Origin: an uncultured Actinomycetes bacterium
GTDB lineage: Bacteria; Actinomycetota; Acidimicrobiia; Acidimicrobiales; RAAP-2
DNA: 20,887 bases
Direction of reading: 5' to 3'
NCBI GenBank assembly: GCA_903893955.1
Contig: CAITOG010000216.1
Coordinates: 1 to 20,887, forward strand
A model generated the notes under the pieces. The model was not told the DNA's origin and did no database searches. It saw nothing but the letters and a program-made list of their open reading frames with translations. A program made the position numbers and the translations under genes. Shown piece after piece: positions 17,267 through 20,887 of the stretch. The first letter of the stretch is position 1. Each line of letters opens with the position of its first letter.

Positions 17267-17272
17267 AGGCTA
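17267..17272 (-). promoter_or_regulatory. Candidate native -10 box of tRNA-Arg, now orphaned
   Basis: TAGCCT on the minus strand, 28 bases before the tRNA half-gene 5' end, matches the hexamer and distance seen ahead of tRNA-Pro. No good -35 at 17-18 bases. If real, it marks this flank as the original tRNA-Arg promoter side. Confidence 0.35.
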
Positions 17273-17354
17273 CCCCCTCGCCCCAACGAGCGGTCGAAGC
17301 CTCTCCGCCGATTGGCACCACCACAGGCAGCTTGTGGCAGTATTGAACGCCTTG

Positions 17355-17430
17355 GTGGTCGTAGCTCAGCTGGCAGAGCGCCGGGATGTGGCCCCGGAGG
17401 TCGCGGGTTCGAGCCCCGTCGATCACCCCA
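17355..17430 (+). tRNA. tRNA-His (anticodon GTG)
   Basis: A complete cloverleaf with encoded CCA (17428-17430). The acceptor stem is GTGGTCG/CGATCAC, the D arm GCTC/GAGC, the anticodon stem CCGGG/CCCGG with loop ATGTGGC, and the T arm CGGG-TTCGAGC-CCCG. The identity elements expected for His are present: discriminator C73 (17427), and a genomic G at the -1 position (17354) that can pair with it. It is divergent from the tRNA-Arg half-gene. Confidence 0.97.
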
Positions 17431-17439
17431 AGTTGCGAG

Positions 17440-17476
17440 CATGTCCCGTGACCGACAGCGTCGGTCACGGGACATG
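17440..17476 (+). terminator. Perfect 17-bp-arm palindrome after tRNA-His
   Basis: CATGTCCCGTGACCGAC, loop AGC, then its exact reverse complement. It starts 10 bases after the tRNA-His CCA and ends 29 bases before the crotonase start. Most likely it ends or processes the tRNA transcript, but there is no U-tract (ACCTCG follows). A protein-binding operator is the alternative. Confidence 0.55.
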
Positions 17477-17505
17477 ACCTCGCCCACAGCCTTTGGGGGA
17501 ACGCG

Positions 17506-18327
17506 ATGACTGAGAGCGCCAACAACATCACCCGGGAGCTCGACGACGGGATCCTTCGTCTCACCATCGACAAGGCCGAGGCCGGCAACGCGCTCGACGC
17601 TGACATGCGAGAGCAGCTCGTCGAGTGGTTCGACGATGCATCCGATGACCTCAACGTCCGATGCGTCGTCCTGACCGGCGCTGGCGACAAGGCGTTCTGC
17701 ACGGGCGCCGATCTGCGCAATCAGCGGCCACCTCGACCACGACCAGACGGCGCGCCGCCTCGCGCGCAGGGGGAAGCCGCTCGACTGATCCAACGTGGAT
17801 GGCAGCGACTCGTCACCAGCGTCCTCGACTGCGAGAAGCCGGTGATCGGGGCCATCAACGGCACAGCTGCTGGTGGCGGCATGCACCTGGCATTGGCCTG
17901 CGACCTCGTCGTGTGCGCACACAGCGCCCGGTTCATCGAGGTCTTCATCCGTCGCGGCATCGCCCCTGACGCAGCGGGCGCATGGCTGCTCACGCGCCTC
18001 GTCGGCATCCAGAAGGCCAAGGAGCTCTTCTTCCTGGGCGACGCTGTCAGCGCCGATGAGGCGCTCTCGCTCGGGCTCGCCAACCGTGTCGTTCCCGACG
18101 AGGAGCTCCCCGACGCGGTCACGGCCCTGGCCCAGCGCTTGGCGCAGGCGCCGACTCGTGCCATCGCCATCACCAAGGCCATCACCAACCGTGCGCTCGA
18201 CCACGACCGGTCCAGCGCACTCCTCGACGAGGCCTGGGGGCAGGAGCTGGTCACCACCACCGAGGACATGAAGGAGGGCGTGGCCGCCTTCATCGAGCGG
18301 CGGGACCCGACCTTCAGGGGCTTCTGA
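17506..18327 (+). CDS. Enoyl-CoA hydratase/isomerase (crotonase) family protein
   Basis: A 273-residue crotonase-fold protein acting on acyl-CoA thioesters. The oxyanion-hole segments are present: AFCTGADLR near residue 66 and INGTAAGGGMHLALACDLVV near 115-135. The usual catalytic-Glu region reads ARFIEVFIRRGIAPDAAGAWLL. The first Glu is kept, but the second position, in the GxGG turn, is not, so isomerase or another crotonase chemistry is as likely as hydration. The C-terminus has the family's helical tail ending IERRDPTFRGF. The start at ATG 17506 has GGGGGAA 5-11 bases upstream. Its end overlaps the converging membrane-protein gene by 14 bases. It may serve fatty- or branched-acid breakdown; the pathway is unknown. 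Confidence 0.9.
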   Translation: MTESANNITRELDDGILRLTIDKAEAGNALDADMREQLVEWFDDASDDLNVRCVVLTGAGDKAFCTGADLRNQRPPRPRPDGAPPRAQGEAARLIQRGWQRLVTSVLDCEKPVIGAINGTAAGGGMHLALACDLVVCAHSARFIEVFIRRGIAPDAAGAWLLTRLVGIQKAKELFFLGDAVSADEALSLGLANRVVPDEELPDAVTALAQRLAQAPTRAIAITKAITNRALDHDRSSALLDEAWGQELVTTTEDMKEGVAAFIERRDPTFRGF

Positions 18328-19006
18328 GCGCTGCAGAAGGCGTCGTCGTCGACGTCGATGTGGTGGTGGTCGAAGAGGTTGCCGGGACCGTGGACGTCGT
18401 GGTCGACGAGGTGGTAGTCGAGGTCGCAGGGCGCCCGGTCGTCGTCGTCGCTGGTCGCAGAGTGGACGTTGTGGTCGACACGGTCGTCGCGGTACGACTC
18501 GAGAAGACATCGCCGACACTCGTCTTGTTGGCCGGCGCTGGGCCACCCTTGACCACTGTGCTGAGCGGCTTGCCGACAGCGAGCTCGACGACGGTCACCA
18601 CCGAGAGCGCCAAGACGAACACCAGACCGATCACGGCGATGACCGGCCAGCGGACGCCACGGGGCGACGCCGGTGGCAGCGGCGCCACAGGTGGCGGGGC
18701 TGCGATGGCTGGCCCCTCTCGACTCCAGTCCGACGCAGACAGCACCGGCGCGCCGAGCGTTGGTGGTGCCGGTGGCGCGCTTGGCTGAGATGGGGCGGTG
18801 CCAAGCGGCTGGTCCTTGACGATCTCTTTGACCTTCTGATGGCCCGCCTCGAGCGAGTGGAAGGCGAGCGCAGAGGTGATCGTGGCAGCCGCCGACCCGA
18901 GCGCGACTCCGATGATCGTCCCTCCGACCCCAAAGAAGGAGAGCGCCAGCGCAGCGATCACCGCACCTGCAACCGAGGCGACGATCTGCTTGACGCTGAG
19001 CTTCAT
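18314..19006 (-). CDS. Membrane protein with Thr/Ser-rich C-terminal tail
   Basis: A 230-residue protein of unknown function. There is a hydrophobic Gly/Ala-rich N-terminal region (about 9-48, AGAVIAALALSFFGVGG then IIGVALGSAAATITSALAF). A Pro-rich cytoplasmic-type linker (about 68-120) follows, then a second membrane segment (about 122-145, VIAVIGLVFVLALSVVTVVEL). The extracytoplasmic tail (about 165-230) is almost all Thr, Ser and Pro, built from runs of ACC/ACG/ACA codons. The tail could be a cell-wall spacer or a glycosylation target. It starts 10 bases after the cyclase stop, so it is probably in that operon. Its last 14 bases overlap the crotonase gene tail to tail. Confidence 0.75.
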   Translation of the reverse strand: MKLSVKQIVASVAGAVIAALALSFFGVGGTIIGVALGSAAATITSALAFHSLEAGHQKVKEIVKDQPLGTAPSQPSAPPAPPTLGAPVLSASDWSREGPAIAAPPPVAPLPPASPRGVRWPVIAVIGLVFVLALSVVTVVELAVGKPLSTVVKGGPAPANKTSVGDVFSSRTATTVSTTTSTLRPATTTTGRPATSTTTSSTTTSTVPATSSTTTTSTSTTTPSAALRSP

Positions 19007-19016
19007 GCGAAAAGCC

Positions 19017-19727
19017 TCACGACCCCATCAACGGAACCCGAAGGCTCCCCTGGTGCACCGTTGACGAGCTCGGCCGCCGCTGCCAGGTCTCCTGACAGCT
19101 CTCTGCACAGAACCAGACGCTCGCACCCGAGGAGTCACGAGAGGAGGCGGCGGCGACCGAGGGGTCGACGGGGATGCCACAGACCGGGCAGGGAGCAGCC
19201 GACGGGCCGAGATTGGCGAGACCGATCACCGCGACGCTGAGTGGCTCGTCGAACCCTTTGATCTCTTGTTCGCGCGCCTCTCGGATCGACGACCAGCCGG
19301 GGCGCTCCCTGGCCAGCTCCTGGGTCACGAGGACCTCGCCGCCGGGTGCCAGGTCGCACAGGCGCGCCGCCATGTTGACCGCGTGGCCGATGTAATCGTC
19401 GCCCTCGTGGAGGATGACTTCGCCATCTGCAGCACCGCAGCGAACCCTGAGCGGCAGATGGGCTCGTTCGAGTGCCAGCTCGATCTCGAGCAAGGCCGCG
19501 AGCAGCGGCGTGGGCTGCACTGAGACGAGCATCGCACCATCGCCTAGCCACTTGTCGATGCGAACGCCTCGACGAGAGCAGATCTCTCGAACCGTCGATC
19601 GGAACGAACTGAGTACCGCCACCGCCGGTTCGTCACCCTCGTGGGCTGTCAGCGCGGTGAAGCCCGACAGGTCCATAAAGGCGAAGCATCGGTAGACCCG
19701 CATTCCTTCATTGTCCCACGACAGCAC
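19017..19727 (-). CDS. Class III adenylate cyclase with C-terminal YHS-like zinc motif
   Basis: A 236-residue soluble protein. The class III cyclase domain (about 10-170) has every catalytic position I can check: metal Asp19 (FMDLSGFT), metal Asp63 and substrate Lys59 (DKWLGDG), and Asp111, Asn118 and Arg122 in DYIGHAVNMAAR. It should therefore work as a homodimer making cAMP. The last 60 residues hold CPVCGIPVDPS and WFCAESCQETW (Cys180, 183, 207, 211), a YHS-like metal-binding module that could sense metal or redox state. The GTG start at 19727 was chosen by frame; ATG 19703 is possible. It lies 32 bases after livF and 10 before the membrane-protein gene, in one run. Confidence 0.85.
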   Translation of the reverse strand: MLSWDNEGMRVYRCFAFMDLSGFTALTAHEGDEPAVAVLSSFRSTVREICSRRGVRIDKWLGDGAMLVSVQPTPLLAALLEIELALERAHLPLRVRCGAADGEVILHEGDDYIGHAVNMAARLCDLAPGGEVLVTQELARERPGWSSIREAREQEIKGFDEPLSVAVIGLANLGPSAAPCPVCGIPVDPSVAAASSRDSSGASVWFCAESCQETWQRRPSSSTVHQGSLRVPLMGS

Positions 19728-19759
19728 GTCCCCATCGCGCTGGGGCCGGGCGCCGGCTC

Positions 19760-20470
19760 TCAGCTCGAGGCTGGTCCGAGCATCGCCCCGGCGACCGCGA
19801 CTGCATCGCTGGGCTCACCGTCGTAGGCCACCAACCCCCTCGAGAGCACGACCGCACGGTCTGCCATGTCGAGCGCTCGCTCGGTCTGCTGCTCGATGAT
19901 CAGCAAGGAGGTCCCCTGGCGCTTGAGCTCAGCAAGCGACGCGTAGATCTCGTCGAGGATCCCTGGCGCGAGGCCGAGCGACAGCTCGTCGGCCACGAGG
20001 AGGGTTGGCGGATCGATGAGTGCCACCGCCAGGGCCAGCAACCGCTGCTGGCCTCCCGACAGCGTCCCCGCCCGCTGGCTTCGACGCTCAGCGAGCAGCT
20101 CGAAACGATCGAACGCCTCCCTGAGCAGCTCTCGTCGTCGAGCACGCGGCTCCATCAAGAGCCCGATGGTCAGGTTCTCCTCGACGCTGAGCGACCCAAA
20201 GATGCCGCGGCCTTCGGGCACCTGCAGCACACCCGCCCGCCTGATCCGCCACGCTGCCGCGCCGGTCATGTCGTCACCGTTGAGGACGAGGCGCCCTTCG
20301 CTGAGCGGGACCAGGCCCGAGACCACTCTGGCGACAGTCGACTTACCCGCACCATTGGCACCGAGCAGGGCCACCGCCTCGCCCATGTCGATCGAGAGAT
20401 CGACGCCGAAGAGCGCCTTGAAGGGTCCGTACGCCACGTGCGCGTCGACGAGGTCGAGCACCGACGTCAT
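19760..20470 (-). CDS. livF: Branched-chain amino acid-type ABC transporter ATP-binding protein
   Basis: A 236-residue LivF-type ATPase of a high-affinity uptake system for branched-chain amino acids or related amides and carboxylates, acting at the inner face of the membrane. Visible motifs are Walker A GANGAGKST (near 38), Q-loop VLQVPEGRGIFGSLSVEENL (the LivF-type PEGR signature), ABC signature LSGGQQR (near 140), and Walker B LLVADELSLGLAP, where the usual Pro after Glu is Leu. The H-loop position reads IIEQQTERAL, with Gln in place of the usual His, as is common in LivF. ATG 20470 overlaps the livG stop (ATGA), indicating coupling. Permease and binding-protein genes must lie beyond the window. 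Confidence 0.92.
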   Translation of the reverse strand: MTSVLDLVDAHVAYGPFKALFGVDLSIDMGEAVALLGANGAGKSTVARVVSGLVPLSEGRLVLNGDDMTGAAAWRIRRAGVLQVPEGRGIFGSLSVEENLTIGLLMEPRARRRELLREAFDRFELLAERRSQRAGTLSGGQQRLLALAVALIDPPTLLVADELSLGLAPGILDEIYASLAELKRQGTSLLIIEQQTERALDMADRAVVLSRGLVAYDGEPSDAVAVAGAMLGPASS

Positions 20471-20887
20471 CGGGTCGCGCCGAGGTAGGCGGTCCGCACC
20501 TTCGGGTCAGCCATGACCTCGCTGAAAGAGCCATCAGCCACGACAGCGCCGAGATCCATCACGACCACTCGATCGCTCACCGCTGCGACCAGGTCGAGGT
20601 CATGCTCGATGAGCATGATGGCGAGGCCATCGCCGCTCAACGAGCTGAGCAGCTCCGCCACCCGCCCTGACTCCGCAGCGTCAAGGCCCGACGAGGGCTC
20701 ATCGGCCAAGAGGACCGATGGCGAGGTGACCAAGGCGCGGGCCAGCTCGACGAGTCGACAGGACCCAAGGCTCAGTCGGGCAACCACGGTGTCGGCCGCA
20801 TCGGCGATCCCGACGCGTTCGAGGACCGCCATCGAGCGTCCGATCTCGTCCCTCGTGGGCCCTCCCCTGCCGACCAGGTCCCTGACC
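20467..20887 (-). CDS. livG: ABC transporter ATP-binding protein, LivG-type (5' end outside window)
   Basis: The C-terminal 139 codons of the partner ATPase of LivF. The frame runs in from the window edge (VRDLVGRGGPTRDEIG) and continues past the internal ATG at 20832. The signature motif reads LSLGSCRLVELARAL rather than the usual LSGGQ or LPYGQQ. Walker B is VLLADEPSSGLD and the H-loop is MLIEHDLDLVAAVSDRVVVMDLG, a good match to LivG. The Walker A part lies outside the window. The stop overlaps the livF start by 4 bases. The Ser/Cys in place of Gly/Gln in the signature is unusual and may weaken ATPase activity at one site. Confidence 0.88.
   Translation of the reverse strand, partial: VRDLVGRGGPTRDEIGRSMAVLERVGIADAADTVVARLSLGSCRLVELARALVTSPSVLLADEPSSGLDAAESGRVAELLSSLSGDGLAIMLIEHDLDLVAAVSDRVVVMDLGAVVADGSFSEVMADPKVRTAYLGATR

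Noticed and set aside
17167..18546. Minus-strand frame of about 459 codons over the crotonase gene
   Set aside because: It passes through tRNA-His and the tRNA-Arg half-gene and is antisense to a clear crotonase.

Overview
The window is about 20.9 kb of high-GC bacterial chromosome, most likely from an actinobacterium. Supporting signs are the tig-clpP-clpX-folC-ndk-mreB-mreC gene chain, a mycothiol-era DinB-fold protein, strong G/C third-position bias, and several candidate leaderless genes in which a TANNNT -10 box ends 6 bases before the start codon. The single clpP and the folC-ndk-mreB order suggest a deep branch such as Acidimicrobiia. That placement is inference from the gene content, not a database result.

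Region 1 (1-7770, all minus strand) is housekeeping. Read in transcription order it holds a DinB-fold protein, trigger factor, ClpP (start overlapping the tig stop), ClpX, FolC, Ndk, MreB and the 5' part of MreC, which runs off the window. Region 2 (7861-11051, plus strand) holds a tiny zinc-ribbon protein, a D-aminoacylase-type amidohydrolase, a tRNA-Pro and an MBL-fold hydrolase.

Region 3 (11115-17238) is an integrated element of about 6.08 kb. It is bounded by a perfect 42-bp direct repeat that is the 5' half of a tRNA-Arg(UCU) gene. A tyrosine integrase (11301-12215) sits just inside the intact tRNA-Arg. The repeat is the 5' half, so the reconstituted tRNA keeps its chromosomal 3' half but takes its 5' half and its promoter from the element. 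This is the reverse of the usual tRNA-targeting layout. The cargo is a divergent AbrB-like/RelE-like toxin-antitoxin pair with two well-formed back-to-back promoters, a small unknown gene, and two converging SGNH-type esterase genes separated by a hairpin terminator. One esterase (FN3 plus SASA) is broken by an in-frame TAG exactly where the Gln of its conserved WYQGE motif belongs. The other carries phage-tail-like modules and has lost its 5' end at a mosaic junction near 16.64-16.71 kb. The element ends in a short orphan gene and a truncated ORF.

Region 4 (17239-20887) returns to the chromosome. It has a tRNA-His followed by a perfect 17-bp-arm palindrome, and a crotonase-family gene. A minus-strand run follows, in transcription order livG (partial), livF, a class III adenylate cyclase fused to a YHS-like zinc motif, and a two-TM membrane protein with a Thr/Ser-rich tail.

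The most notable content is the tRNA-5'-half element and its cargo: the reversed attachment geometry, the amber codon in the catalytic motif, and the leaderless toxin facing its antitoxin.
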